Position numbers and translations under genes: made by a program
NCBI GenBank assembly: GCA_910588205.1
Contig: CAJUQK010000004.1
Location: forward strand, 1 to 64,000
Direction of reading: 5' to 3'
Length of the DNA: 64,000 nucleotides
Source: an uncultured Eggerthellaceae bacterium
Lineage (GTDB): Bacteria > Actinomycetota > Coriobacteriia > Coriobacteriales > Eggerthellaceae
Notes under the pieces: model-generated
What the model was told of the DNA's origin: nothing
What the model saw: only the letters and a program-made list of their open reading frames with translations
The model's database searches: none
Part shown: piece by piece, positions 8,735-17,604 of the stretch
How positions within the stretch are numbered: position 1 is the first letter of the stretch
How the letters are laid out: each line of letters begins with the position of its first letter

Positions 8735-9872
8735 GTTCTGTCCTCTTCGTTCTCTTCTCTAGGATGGTGCGGATGTTCTTGATGACCATGAAGATAAGCA
8801 ATACAGCACCAATGTAGCCATTGAGCACGTAGATCACGTTCACGAGCATCCGATATGGGAAGAATAGCCCGATGATGAGGCCTGCAACCCCCAAACCGAT
8901 GGCCAGCAGTCGAAAGCGCGGCGTGCCCTCTTTCGCGAAACGCGCAACCGGATTATAGAGCAAGGGTACGGCGGTGGCGCAAATGCCGATGAAGACGACG
9001 ATGGCATAGACCAGTGAGAGCGGAGGCCATATCTTCTGAGCGAGGATGAGATTGGGGATGGGCGCATTCCAGACGAACAGCCCCTCTTCGCCCGTATTGA
9101 TATTGGCCACCTGGGCCATGAAGATGATGGCAATAGCAGCGCAGATAGCCAGCGTGGCGATGATGATGCCCGCATCCAAGCTCTTGCGATCGTTCTTCGC
9201 TCCCAACAGCGTCATGAAGCTGGCGAACCAGAGCAGAACGAATCCGGCATAGGATAGGCCCGATATCAGCCAGTTGTCCCCGGCCTTCACGATCCCTTCG
9301 CCCTCTTGAGCACCCACGAGGCTATTGCTTGCGATAGCCGCGAGGCCGTCCGATATATGAGACCAGTCCATCACGAGAACGATAATGCCCACCGCAACGA
9401 AGAACGCGATCTTGATAGGGCCGATGATGCCGATGATATCCACGAGCTTGCTGAGCCCCAAGCTGACGATCAACACGACGATGGCCGTGAGCAACACGCC
9501 ACCCACCCACTCCGGGATGCCGAAGCCTTGGGTCAGCGTAGAGGACGCACCGCCCACCATGACGAAGAACGACATATAGCAGAAGACCGTGGAGTAGTAA
9601 TCGAAGAAGGTACCCAGATACTTGCCGCAGTAGTAGCGGTAGATATCGTTGCCCACCTCATACTTCTCCCGGTACCCCACTCGTGCGAAGTTGAAGTTGT
9701 AGTACATGAAGATCACCGCGAATACGGCGATGACCAGAAAACCGCCTAGCCCATAGGCAGAGAAGTACTGCACGAGCTCTTGACCGGTGGCGAAGCCGGA
9801 CCCTATCACCAGCGCGATGATGGCGCCAGCTAGGATGAAGGCTCTCTTCAGGCTGAAGCCACCGTTGCCCAT
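8727..9872 (-). CDS. YkvI-family membrane protein (putative transporter)
   Basis: A 381-residue polytopic membrane protein with about 10-11 hydrophobic segments. The N-terminus (GAIIALVIGSGFATGQELVQYFSAYG) is the characteristic opening of YkvI-type proteins, which are distantly related to amino-acid/sodium symporters of the APC superfamily. Substrate unknown. It begins 16 bp downstream of greA and overlaps lysS, so it is embedded in a housekeeping operon. I see no strong Shine-Dalgarno, suggesting translational coupling. Confidence 0.8.
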   Translation of the reverse strand: MGNGGFSLKRAFILAGAIIALVIGSGFATGQELVQYFSAYGLGGFLVIAVFAVIFMYYNFNFARVGYREKYEVGNDIYRYYCGKYLGTFFDYYSTVFCYMSFFVMVGGASSTLTQGFGIPEWVGGVLLTAIVVLIVSLGLSKLVDIIGIIGPIKIAFFVAVGIIVLVMDWSHISDGLAAIASNSLVGAQEGEGIVKAGDNWLISGLSYAGFVLLWFASFMTLLGAKNDRKSLDAGIIIATLAICAAIAIIFMAQVANINTGEEGLFVWNAPIPNLILAQKIWPPLSLVYAIVVFIGICATAVPLLYNPVARFAKEGTPRFRLLAIGLGVAGLIIGLFFPYRMLVNVIYVLNGYIGAVLLIFMVIKNIRTILEKRTKRTEHD

Positions 9873-9887
9873 GGAAAGCCTTGGGTC

Positions 9888-10358
9888 CTAGTGCTCTATC
9901 TTCAGGATCTCGATCTGGGTCTCGCGGCCTGTGGGGCCCGTAACGGTGAACGTGTCACCCTTCTTGTGGCCCAGAAGAGCCGCCCCCACCGGAGACTCGT
10001 TGGAGACCTTGCCGCCATGGGCATCGCTCTCAGCAGCGCCCACGATGGTCAGTACGCGCTCCTTGCCACCCATGTTCACCGTGACCGTAGCGCCGATATT
10101 CACCTTGGAGGAGCGCTTGGGCGTGTTCACGACCGTGGCCTCAGAGAGGATGCGCGTGATCTCAGCGATGCGAGCCTCCATCATGCCTTGTTCGTTCTTC
10201 GCATCATCGTATTCGGAGTTCTCAGAGATGTCCCCAAACTCACGGGCTACCTTGATGCGCTCCCCGATCTCTGCACGCTTCTCCGTCTCAAGATAATGGA
10301 GCTCATCCTCGAGCTTCTGACGTCCTTCCGGTGTGAGGATGTAATTGCTGTCTGCCAT
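9888..10358 (-). CDS. greA: Transcription elongation factor GreA
   Basis: A 156-residue Gre factor that rescues backtracked RNA polymerase by stimulating transcript cleavage. The N-terminal coiled coil (about 8-75, with GDISENSEYDDAKNEQ carrying the acidic tip residues) and the C-terminal FKBP-like domain (IGATVTVNMGG through NESPVGAALLGHKKGD) are both complete and of normal length. The start ATG has AAAGGGAAC upstream. It is the first gene of the unit leading into the YkvI-like gene and lysS. Confidence 0.97.
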   Translation of the reverse strand: MADSNYILTPEGRQKLEDELHYLETEKRAEIGERIKVAREFGDISENSEYDDAKNEQGMMEARIAEITRILSEATVVNTPKRSSKVNIGATVTVNMGGKERVLTIVGAAESDAHGGKVSNESPVGAALLGHKKGDTFTVTGPTGRETQIEILKIEH

Positions 10359-10379
10359 TGGTTCCCTTTCAACATTGAA

Positions 10380-10406
10380 GCACGCTTGGCGATATGCGAA
10401 GCGTGC
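10380..10406. terminator. Hairpin between tatA and greA
   Basis: The arms GCACGCTT (10380-10387) and AAGCGTGC (10399-10406) are perfectly complementary with an 11-nt loop. It sits downstream of the tatA stop and just upstream of greA on the minus strand. Only a weak T-rich stretch follows, so termination may be partial. Confidence 0.45.
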
Positions 10407-10457
10407 CCCTGGTTCGTTCGATATGAATGTGGCGGTCTCCCGCCGACGAAACGAAGG

Positions 10458-10748
10458 CTATTCGGCCTTCTTCACCACAACCTTCTTGACGGTCTTCTTC
10501 GGCGCTGCGCCTTCGGATGCGCTGGCCTGAGCTTCCTTCACAGGTACCTCTTCGACCACTTCCTCTATGATCTCTTCATCAGAAGCGTCTTCCGCTTCCT
10601 TCTTGTCGGCACCCATGCCATCACGCAGGCCCTTCACGGTCTTACCCAGCGCATTGCCGAGCTTCGGAAGGTTCTTCGGCCCGAAGATGAGCAGCACGAC
10701 AACGAGGATGATCAAAAGCTCGGGAACACCTAATCCGAGAATCTTCAT
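10458..10748 (-). CDS. tatA: Sec-independent translocase subunit TatA/E
   Basis: A 96-residue twin-arginine translocation subunit: one N-terminal transmembrane helix (VPELLIILVVVLLIFGPKNL), the hinge FGPKNLPKLG, an amphipathic helix and an acidic/basic C-terminal tail ending in VKKVVVKKAE. The start is placed at MKILGLG because GGAGG lies 6 nt upstream of it; the frame opens 4 codons earlier but that ATG overlaps the ribosome-binding site. No tatC is in the window. Molybdoenzymes in this class are often Tat-exported, but those here show no obvious RR signal, so no functional link is claimed. Confidence 0.93.
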   Translation of the reverse strand: MKILGLGVPELLIILVVVLLIFGPKNLPKLGNALGKTVKGLRDGMGADKKEAEDASDEEIIEEVVEEVPVKEAQASASEGAAPKKTVKKVVVKKAE

Positions 10749-10825
10749 GAATGCCTCCATATGCCTTGGATTTCAGTGCGGCAAAGGGTATCACAAACGT
10801 CCCCCTCCTGCGAATGGGACCGGTG

Positions 10826-11713
10826 TCAGGATGATGGCGAAGGCGTAAGGTTGCGTTCGCAAACACAAGACCATTTGGTTCCCGTCGAGCGAGCATGGGG
10901 ACACCCGATGCAACTTGATTCAGAACAGGGGTCTTGGGAGGCGAGAGAGCGTGCGAAGAGCGCCTCTTCAAGGGGGGTTCGCGTGATGGCCGCTGTAGCC
11001 AAGGCTGCTATCTGCTCCATGCCCCGTACAGTAGGATGGGTGCCATCGGCTGCCTCGTAATCGAAGCCGAAGGCAGCGATATCAGCCACCTGGCAGCCCG
11101 TCATCTGAGCCATGCAGCGGATGGCCTCGTTGTATCTTGCGATGTCGATGCCGCGCAGCCGATAGCAGAAGCTGGACCGAAGCTGCCCCTTCAATCTTCC
11201 TGGGATCAGGGTCAAGCACCAGATCTGTGCATGAGGCGCTTGAGCGCGGATGTTCTCGAGCATCTCACGGTAGGCTTGGGTGAATTCCTGAAGAACACCT
11301 GCGGGGGCGAGGCGCGGAGAGAACCCTTCCTCCGCCTCTTGGAAGCCATTCGGAGCCGCTTCGGAGCCGCCCTTTACCTGTGCCTCGGAACCGCCCCAAC
11401 CGTAATCATTGATGCCGATGAAGACGAGCACCAGATCCGGCACTTCGCCTTGCGGTCCCAAGATCTGCCGGGCGCGCTCAAGAGAGCGGCCGGCCGGGAA
11501 AGCAGACCCGGCCACCATGGATCCGGAAAAGGACCCATTGGCACAGAGCTCTCCTCCCAAGGACTCTATCACCTGCATCCACCAGGTGCCCGAAGGTCTG
11601 ACGACACCTGTGCCATTGGTGTCTGAAGCATCGTAGTAGCACCGATTACCCGCCACTGTCACGCCTTCGAAGGTGGATATGGAGTCACCGAACACGGAAA
11701 TGCGCTTCGTCAT
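10826..11713 (-). CDS. SGNH/GDSL-family hydrolase with cysteine-rich C-terminal tail
   Basis: A 295-residue esterase-fold protein. The nucleophile block is at the N-terminus (SVFGDSIS, Ser11), block III is FIGINDYGWGG, and the catalytic Asp/His block V is DGTHPT. The substrate (acyl or acetyl ester of lipid, sugar or peptidoglycan) cannot be deduced, and no signal peptide is evident, so it is probably cytoplasmic. After the hydrolase domain there is a tail of about 45 residues with five cysteines and one histidine (CSESSCIGCPHA then WSCVCE), which may bind metal. The start at 11713 was chosen over an upstream extension that would cross into thrC. It is divergent from thrC across 89 bp. Confidence 0.8.
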   Translation of the reverse strand: MTKRISVFGDSISTFEGVTVAGNRCYYDASDTNGTGVVRPSGTWWMQVIESLGGELCANGSFSGSMVAGSAFPAGRSLERARQILGPQGEVPDLVLVFIGINDYGWGGSEAQVKGGSEAAPNGFQEAEEGFSPRLAPAGVLQEFTQAYREMLENIRAQAPHAQIWCLTLIPGRLKGQLRSSFCYRLRGIDIARYNEAIRCMAQMTGCQVADIAAFGFDYEAADGTHPTVRGMEQIAALATAAITRTPLEEALFARSLASQDPCSESSCIGCPHARSTGTKWSCVCERNLTPSPSS

Positions 11714-11802
11714 GGGAAAACCTCGCTGATCACATAGGCTGCCGAGGGCTGACCTCCTGTATACTTTAGCGTACCTTTTCCCAACGAACATCGAGGTCGA
11801 CC

Positions 11803-13377
11803 TTGAGCAACCTGCTTGATCGCGCATCCTGTTTCGGCGCTAACCACTATGTTGATACCCGCGGCATCATCGATGCTCCGGTTTCCTTCACGAAGGCCGT
11901 CATAGAGGGACTGGCCCCTGGCGGCGGCCTGTTCGTGCCTGAAGCCGTTCCCGCCCTCACCCTGGATGAGATCACTTCCTTGGCGGACCTTTCCTATCCC
12001 CAACGAGCAGCCAGGATCTACGAGGCCTTCAATATAGATCTGCCTGATGAGCAGATTGCTCGGCTGATGAGCATCTCCTATGGAGAGAACTTCGATACCC
12101 CGGCCGTCTGCCCCATCACGTCCCTGTCCGGTGACATCCATATGCTGGAACTCTGGCATGGCCCCACCAGCGCTTTCAAGGATATGGCGCTCCAATGCCT
12201 ACCGAACTTCTTCGGAGCGAGCGCTGAGGCCCTCAAGGCGAACGGAGAGCTGGACACAGACTTCTGCATCCTGGTTGCCACCTCAGGGGATACGGGCAAA
12301 GCTGCCCTGGAGGGTTTCAAGGGCGTTGACGGTGTTTGCGTGGGCGTTCTCTACCCCGATGGCGGTGTGAGCGATATCCAGCGCAAGCAGATGATCACCA
12401 CCACCGGAAGCAACGTCTGCGTTTGGGCCATGCGCGGTAACTTCGACGATTGCCAGACCTCCGTGAAGCGCGTTTTCGCTGATGAGGCCTTCGCCAGCCA
12501 ACTGCGCAACCAAGGCTATGCGCTCTCCAGCGCGAACTCCATCAACTGGGGCAGGCTCCTACCTCAAGTGGTGTACTACGTTTCTGCCTATGCCGAGATG
12601 GTGAGAACGGGTTCCCTCGTCGCAGGCAACCCTATAGATGTATGCGTCCCCACAGGGAACTTCGGGAATATCCTTGCTGCTTGGTATGCGAGACAGATGG
12701 GTACCCCTATCGAGCGACTGCTCTGCGCCAGCAACGAGAACCGTGTTCTCACGGATTTCATCAACACCGGTACCTATGACATCTCAATCCGAGAATTCGT
12801 CCTCACCCCCTCTCCTTCTATGGACATCCTTGTATCCTCCAACCTTGAGCGCCAGCTCTTCGAGCTGACGGGACGCGATGGCAACGCCATCCGCACCTGG
12901 ATGGCCGACTTGAACGAGAAGCGCACCTTCCAAGTTGACCGTGACACCTTCGCCCGGATCCGCGAGGTCTTCTCGGCTGATTCTGTCACCAACGCCGAAT
13001 GCCTGGATGCCATCAAAACGGTCTTCGACGATCAGGGCTATCTGATGGACCCCCACACAGCAGTGGCCTATTTGGCAGCAACCCATCTCAAGGGAACGAA
13101 TCCGGTCCTGGTGGCCAGCACAGCCCACTGGGCAAAGTTCGGCGACAACGTCTATCGCGCGCTCCACGATATAGCACCGGATCAGCCGCTTCCTGAGGAG
13201 GCAGCTGCCCTCACGGGCTGTCAGCTGAACCGGCTCATCGCCGATGAAACGGGCAAGCATGACATCCCCGAAGGACTAGCCCATCTGGATACTGCACCGG
13301 CTCGGTTCACTCAGGTGATCGATGCTGGAGAGCGCCCCGCCGAAGAGGCTGTGACGGCATTCATCCAGACGCAATAG
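11803..13377 (+). CDS. thrC: Threonine synthase
   Basis: A 524-residue PLP-dependent enzyme converting O-phospho-homoserine to threonine. The pyridoxal lysine is Lys126 in HGPTSAFKDMALQ, and the glycine-rich PLP phosphate loop is seen in ATSGDTGKAAL and VPTGNFGNILAAWYA. The length fits the long bacterial/fungal class. The start is a TTG with GAGGTC about 5 nt upstream, since the frame has no good ATG nearby. It is followed 13 bp later by the ModE-like gene, probably in the same operon. Confidence 0.95.
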   Translation: MSNLLDRASCFGANHYVDTRGIIDAPVSFTKAVIEGLAPGGGLFVPEAVPALTLDEITSLADLSYPQRAARIYEAFNIDLPDEQIARLMSISYGENFDTPAVCPITSLSGDIHMLELWHGPTSAFKDMALQCLPNFFGASAEALKANGELDTDFCILVATSGDTGKAALEGFKGVDGVCVGVLYPDGGVSDIQRKQMITTTGSNVCVWAMRGNFDDCQTSVKRVFADEAFASQLRNQGYALSSANSINWGRLLPQVVYYVSAYAEMVRTGSLVAGNPIDVCVPTGNFGNILAAWYARQMGTPIERLLCASNENRVLTDFINTGTYDISIREFVLTPSPSMDILVSSNLERQLFELTGRDGNAIRTWMADLNEKRTFQVDRDTFARIREVFSADSVTNAECLDAIKTVFDDQGYLMDPHTAVAYLAATHLKGTNPVLVASTAHWAKFGDNVYRALHDIAPDQPLPEEAAALTGCQLNRLIADETGKHDIPEGLAHLDTAPARFTQVIDAGERPAEEAVTAFIQTQ

Positions 13378-13390
13378 ACAAGGAGGCATC

Positions 13391-13735
13391 ATGAAGAACC
13401 TGGATAAGCTGGAAGCCGATGTCAGGATCTCCATCTCTAACCCGCAGTCGCAAAGCGGTTCTGTCTTCGGTCCAGGGATAGCCGCCCTCTGCCAAGGTGT
13501 CCGCGACCGAGGGTCCCTGAACGCTGCAGCTAAATCCATGGGCATGGCCTATAGCAAAGCGTGGCGCATCATCAAAGAGACTGAGGAATCCCTAGGGACG
13601 GAGTTACTGATCCGCAACGGTGCCCACGGTAGCCAACTCACCGAAGAGGGCTCAAAGCTCCTTGATATCTATACCTCTATCCAGCAGAAACTTTCCAAGG
13701 AAGCCGTGAAGCTCTACCAGAAACTGGCCGAATAG
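13391..13735 (+). CDS. ModE-like N-terminal winged-helix (LysR-type HTH) regulator
   Basis: A 114-residue protein consisting almost entirely of the winged-helix DNA-binding domain found in ModE: FGPGIAALCQGVRDRGSLNAAAKSMGMAYSKAWRIIKE is diagnostic (rough residues 27-64), followed by the wing GAHGSQLTEEGSKLL. The C-terminal molybdate-binding MOP domains of full ModE are absent, as in stand-alone ModE-N proteins. The start has AGGAGG 6 nt upstream. A regulator of molybdenum-related genes would fit this molybdoenzyme-rich region, but its targets are not visible. Its last 84 nt overlap the antisense zinc-ribbon gene. Confidence 0.85.
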   Translation: MKNLDKLEADVRISISNPQSQSGSVFGPGIAALCQGVRDRGSLNAAAKSMGMAYSKAWRIIKETEESLGTELLIRNGAHGSQLTEEGSKLLDIYTSIQQKLSKEAVKLYQKLAE

Positions 13736-14056
13736 CTCACCGCTCTTTGTTGCCTCCCCTAGAGGGGCTGGATCCGGAGAGCCACCTCGACCATATAGGA
13801 ACTGAGAAGGAAGCCTTCGTTCAGGAAGAGCGTCCTCGCTTCGCTGGGGTTTTGGATCGACCTCAGGCAACTCAGCAAGAGAGGCACGCTGTTCTAGTTC
13901 CGGCTTGCTTCCAAAGAGATACATGCAGTTGTAACAGGTATCCATATCTGAGAATACCCGAGCATTGCATACCGGACAGAGCTTGGTGTCCGATTCGATA
14001 GGAGCCTGCTCGAGGGGAGCCATGGCATCAGCGGCCAAGAGCACGGTCTCATTCAT
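13652..14056 (-). CDS. Zinc-ribbon protein at the end of the Tad locus
   Basis: A 134-residue protein of unknown function. A zinc ribbon is formed by CPVC (residues 27-30) and CYNC (41-44); the rest is low-complexity and Pro/Glu/Arg-rich, ending in a hydrophobic helix-like segment. The start at 14056 has GGAGC upstream and overlaps the DUF192 stop by 8 nt, so it belongs to the minus-strand Tad operon. Its last 84 nt are antisense to the ModE-like gene; the reading frame stays open, so either the overlap is real or the C-terminus is dispensable read-through. Confidence 0.65.
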   Translation of the reverse strand: MNETVLLAADAMAPLEQAPIESDTKLCPVCNARVFSDMDTCYNCMYLFGSKPELEQRASLAELPEVDPKPQRSEDALPERRLPSQFLYGRGGSPDPAPLGEATKSGELFGQFLVELHGFLGKFLLDRGIDIKEL

Positions 14057-14522
14057 AGGATGCTCCTAACCGGATCAGATCTCCCGCTTTGAGCCAATCC
14101 CCTTCCTGAGAGAACCGTTCCGCCACCATAGACGCACCCTTGCGCTTCAAACGCCGCTTACCCGCCACCTTCCGATGAACCTCTAATACCTGCCCCGTCT
14201 TCGATATGAACGCGATGTCCAGTTCGTGGCGCATCCCGAAGGTATGGATGTCATGGCAAGGCACCAGCAATCGCGTCACCTCGTCTGGCTTACGGAACAG
14301 CATCCCCCGCATCCGTTCGGGAACAGACGTAGACAACTCGAACCGCTGCACATCACCATTCAAGCTCATCACCCACCTTCCCTGACGGCCGAACCGTCGA
14401 TCTTTCGTCAGCTTTGCTGAATAGGCTAACCGTCGCCTATCCTGTTCTCTGCGCTTGGCCTTACCGCTCATGGCCGATGAACCCCCTCTCTTCCTCGCAG
14501 ACGATGTCATCCGCAAGGTCAT
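14049..14522 (-). CDS. DUF192 family protein
   Basis: A 157-residue protein whose residues of about 60-155 form a DUF192 domain: TSVPERMRGMLFRKPDE, then CHDIHTFGMRHELDIAFI and GQVLEVHRKV match the COG1430 pattern. The function of the family is not established. The N-terminal 45 residues are very basic and may be cytoplasmic or spurious; the start is placed at the ATG that overlaps the TadE-like stop (ATGA), implying translational coupling. DUF192 genes recur next to Tad loci, in my recollection, which supports a link to pilus assembly. Confidence 0.8.
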   Translation of the reverse strand: MTLRMTSSARKRGGSSAMSGKAKRREQDRRRLAYSAKLTKDRRFGRQGRWVMSLNGDVQRFELSTSVPERMRGMLFRKPDEVTRLLVPCHDIHTFGMRHELDIAFISKTGQVLEVHRKVAGKRRLKRKGASMVAERFSQEGDWLKAGDLIRLGASYE

Positions 14523-14962
14523 CCAGTTCCCGATATCCGCTTATGTGGAGAATAGGTATCCACCGCCAAGGCCGTGCTGTGTTGTAGCCTCGGCAGTGAA
14601 ACACCGAAAATGCTAGACCGCAGGCCACGCCCAAAGAGCGTTGCCTCGAAGGATGCCGTCACACAGAACCGTCCGATACCTGACGATTCCTCGTACTGGC
14701 AGGTTATATCCTGAGCATTCGTTTCCTCTCTGACGAGCGCTTCAACCTTGGCGGCCAGGACAGCAGGATCTTCATCCAGCGGGGGCGAGGAAGCCAGCGT
14801 AGTGACAGCATTGCGGGCAACACGGTCCAATTGAGCGCAGTCCGCGAAGAAGAGCAAAGCGTTGACCGCAATGAGAGCTACGATGATGACTACCGGAAAG
14901 ACGACGCAGAGTTCTACCGTCATCTGGCCTCCCTCTTCGTGCCAGTGATCCATGACCCTCAT
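14519..14962 (-). CDS. TadE-like pseudopilin
   Basis: A 147-residue minor-pilin-like protein of the Tad system. A short leader ends in EEGG, followed by QMTVEL and a hydrophobic helix (CVVFPVVIIVALIAVNALLFF), the class III prepilin pattern (G, then x-x-x-V-E), predicted to be cleaved after Gly by a TadV/FppA-type peptidase. The C-terminal portion is soluble. It is located between the TadG-like and DUF192 genes with a 4-nt overlap downstream and an 8-bp gap upstream. Confidence 0.82.
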   Translation of the reverse strand: MRVMDHWHEEGGQMTVELCVVFPVVIIVALIAVNALLFFADCAQLDRVARNAVTTLASSPPLDEDPAVLAAKVEALVREETNAQDITCQYEESSGIGRFCVTASFEATLFGRGLRSSIFGVSLPRLQHSTALAVDTYSPHKRISGTG

Positions 14963-14969
14963 AAGTCGC

Positions 14970-17108
14970 TCATTTCCATGATCGATCCCCTAGAGCACCC
15001 GCCAAAGCATCTTCCAAGACCCCATAAGCTGCATCAGCTGCATCGCCTGCCAGACCATCTCCCGACGAAGCCGTCCATGCCAAACTGCCGTTTCCTCCAA
15101 AAGGCAGCTCGATGCGAGCGACTTCGAATCGGTCACCGTCAAAGACCCCTTCCGCACCATGGGCAGCACCTTTGAGCAACGCGCCTGCAGAACTGGTACT
15201 AGGAGAGGATCCCGCTCGGGCTGCTTCCTTGGCCTGAAGGAAGCTCACGCACACCGCTGAATCCCCTTCTCGGGCCACGTATCCTGAGTTCAAGACCACC
15301 GGTTTCAAACACCGAGTATCAGCTGGTTCCAATCCGGCTGCCTGAATGATGTCCTCAAAGGTGTGAGCCGCCCACTTCCCCAAACCGCTCGCCGTTCGGT
15401 GAGAGAATGATTCGAGCCCCTGTTCTACGGCATCCTCCAAAGCACTTTTGCCATCCTCATAAGCCCGAAGAAGAGACATCCATACCCCCGAGGCAGCTGA
15501 GGCCGCTGCCCCTATTCCACCCTTGCCCCCGAAGGAGGCCAAGGTTTCAGTGATCACCGCCCCTGCGCTCTCCTGCCCGTCTTCGATGATAGTGGCCGCT
15601 GAGACCGCAGCGCATGCTCCCAGCACTTCACCAGCACCCGTGAAAGCATTCTCGAAACCTTCGCTGGCTGCATTCTGAGCCTGATCCACCACCATCGCCA
15701 GCACACCATCCCTTCCTGGAGGCTGAGCGTGGATCCGGAATGTACCGGCATTGCCTAGGACCCCTTTCAGGGCTTCTAGCAGAGGTTGCACCCGCTCTCT
15801 CACCTGCCGAGCCAAAGGATCAGCCACCTGCCGAGCTTCCTGATACTCCTCGCAAGCCTGGCGCATCAGCTCATAATGATTCTCGAATCCGTTGCTGATA
15901 GACGTAGAAGCCGCCGCCACCGATCCGACGCTCGACGGAACGAATCGGCAAGCATCGCATCTCACAAAGGCACCCCTCTCTGCCTCTAGATCAGCCACGC
16001 TCCCATACCGGATCACCGCTACAGCCCGCGGGCAACCACTCCAGGCATGCATCATCTGTCCCTCGCCCTCACTGGTGATGGGATAGATGGCCTCGGCGTA
16101 GAGCGGGGTCGAACGCATCTCATCGGTATTCCGAAACAGATGGGGAAGGTAAGCGGAAAAGCTTTCCTCGCTCTCATCCACGTACGCATCAGCGAGTTCA
16201 TCAAGCGCATATTGATAGAACCGCTTACGGATGACCGAATCAGCCTGCTCTTCAGCCCCGCGTCCCTCCAAGTGCCAGCCAGAAAGCCGCTCTTGATAGT
16301 AGGCTCGCGCTCGTTCCAGAGCCACAGAGAACGACCATGCATCTACGCTGGCATAAGCCGGATTCTGGCTTTCGGAAAGCCCAGCCAGGGATGCCGCGCG
16401 CTCCCGCATGCAATAGGCTGGATCTGCGCCACAATCCTCCTGGAACCCTTTTTCCTTCGCGACATCGGCCCGCTTTGCCGCCTCTTCCGCCTCCCGGGCA
16501 GTATCACGAACGGCTTGAACCTCCCCACTGATGGCGCTTCCCGCATCTGCCAGTCCATCATCAGGGGCATCTCCTAGTTCCGGAAAATCATCCGGTACCA
16601 GGACCGCTGCCCCCAGATGATCTCCTGTCATGGCACCGTCATCATTGGCCTGAGCAACGCGCAACGCGTTGTAAGAGGCCACAACAGGAAGTGCTCTCTG
16701 GGCCATATTGAGCCCCTGACAGGCAAGATCGAAGAACTGGCTTCGCTTCTCAGCGGTCTGTTGGGCCAGCTCGATCAGCTTCACGGAAACAGACTCCGCC
16801 GGAGGAACGCAGGCCGCTACCAAGCCCAAACCGTAAAGCGTTACCGATAGAAGCGTCAAAGAGAGGCAGACGGCATCGCAGGCGTTCGCCACCACCAGGA
16901 ACCCAGCTACTTCGTTATCAGCTGCCAAAGCACAGGCATCCGCCACCTCCTGCACCTCAGCGGCGGCCGAATGCACCCGGTAGAGCTGAGCACCGCTGAA
17001 GATGAGCGCCAAGGATACGAAGAGAGCCACAGCCATTCCCGCGGTCGTGATGCCGCGCTCGTCCCTGAAGAGGGCGAGCTGGGACCCGCTGTTCCCTTTA
17101 TCCTTCAT
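14970..17108 (-). CDS. TadG-like large pilus-assembly protein
   Basis: A 712-residue protein with an N-terminal region resembling the other Tad pseudopilins: FRDERGITTAGMAVALFVSLALIF (quoted in parts: DERGITTAG followed by the hydrophobic helix). A second hydrophobic segment lies near residues 70-105. The long remainder, rich in Ala, Glu and Cys, should face outside and has a coiled-coil-like stretch (QAVRDTAREAEEAAKRADVA). It fits the TadG-type proteins that close Tad loci, though it lacks the Glu of the prepilin motif. The start at MKDKGNSG is chosen because it gives a short overlap (11 nt) with the preceding TadE-like gene. Confidence 0.7.
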   Translation of the reverse strand: MKDKGNSGSQLALFRDERGITTAGMAVALFVSLALIFSGAQLYRVHSAAAEVQEVADACALAADNEVAGFLVVANACDAVCLSLTLLSVTLYGLGLVAACVPPAESVSVKLIELAQQTAEKRSQFFDLACQGLNMAQRALPVVASYNALRVAQANDDGAMTGDHLGAAVLVPDDFPELGDAPDDGLADAGSAISGEVQAVRDTAREAEEAAKRADVAKEKGFQEDCGADPAYCMRERAASLAGLSESQNPAYASVDAWSFSVALERARAYYQERLSGWHLEGRGAEEQADSVIRKRFYQYALDELADAYVDESEESFSAYLPHLFRNTDEMRSTPLYAEAIYPITSEGEGQMMHAWSGCPRAVAVIRYGSVADLEAERGAFVRCDACRFVPSSVGSVAAASTSISNGFENHYELMRQACEEYQEARQVADPLARQVRERVQPLLEALKGVLGNAGTFRIHAQPPGRDGVLAMVVDQAQNAASEGFENAFTGAGEVLGACAAVSAATIIEDGQESAGAVITETLASFGGKGGIGAAASAASGVWMSLLRAYEDGKSALEDAVEQGLESFSHRTASGLGKWAAHTFEDIIQAAGLEPADTRCLKPVVLNSGYVAREGDSAVCVSFLQAKEAARAGSSPSTSSAGALLKGAAHGAEGVFDGDRFEVARIELPFGGNGSLAWTASSGDGLAGDAADAAYGVLEDALAGALGDRSWK

Positions 17109-17604
17109 CGTGTGCGACCCATCCTGAAGGGCGATCCCCGTCGGGACTCTCTCCGATCCAAGCATCCTTCGCCTTCATCCTTGATTCCACCTCCACTGTT
17201 AGATGCCCCGTACCATTCCCGAAACCCAGAAATCGAACGGCTCCGTCTATGAGGGGCACCGGCTGCACTTCAGTAGCTATGCGCACTCCTACTTCTTGAC
17301 TATCTTCGTTGCCATCGAAGAGGATCTCCCAGGTACAGCCCGTGGAGTGCACATGGAAGATATCCGCTTGGGGAACCGCAGAGAGCCTACGACGGATGTA
17401 ATCCTCCTCCACCTGTCCAGGATCAGCAGCCGTGGCTATCAAGCGACACCCTTCCGCAGCAGCCCCTTCCATGACGATGCGGTCATAGAGGATGATCCCC
17501 GGCTGAAGCAACAGCAGAAAGAGCACCATGAGCACCGGCAAGGCAAAAGCCGCCTCCACCGTGGACTGACCGCTCTCTTCTCGCAAAGACCAGAGCCGCC
17601 CCAT
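17098..17604 (-). CDS. TadE-like pseudopilin (second)
   Basis: A 168-residue Tad minor pilin. The leader ends EESG, then QSTVEAAFALPVLMVLFLLLL gives the class III prepilin motif (G, followed by T-V-E) and helix. The C-terminal part is soluble with two cysteines (about 53 and 90) that could form a disulfide. The stop of the upstream pilin-like gene and this start share one base, so the two are probably translationally coupled. Confidence 0.82.
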   Translation of the reverse strand: MGRLWSLREESGQSTVEAAFALPVLMVLFLLLLQPGIILYDRIVMEGAAAEGCRLIATAADPGQVEEDYIRRRLSAVPQADIFHVHSTGCTWEILFDGNEDSQEVGVRIATEVQPVPLIDGAVRFLGFGNGTGHLTVEVESRMKAKDAWIGESPDGDRPSGWVAHDEG

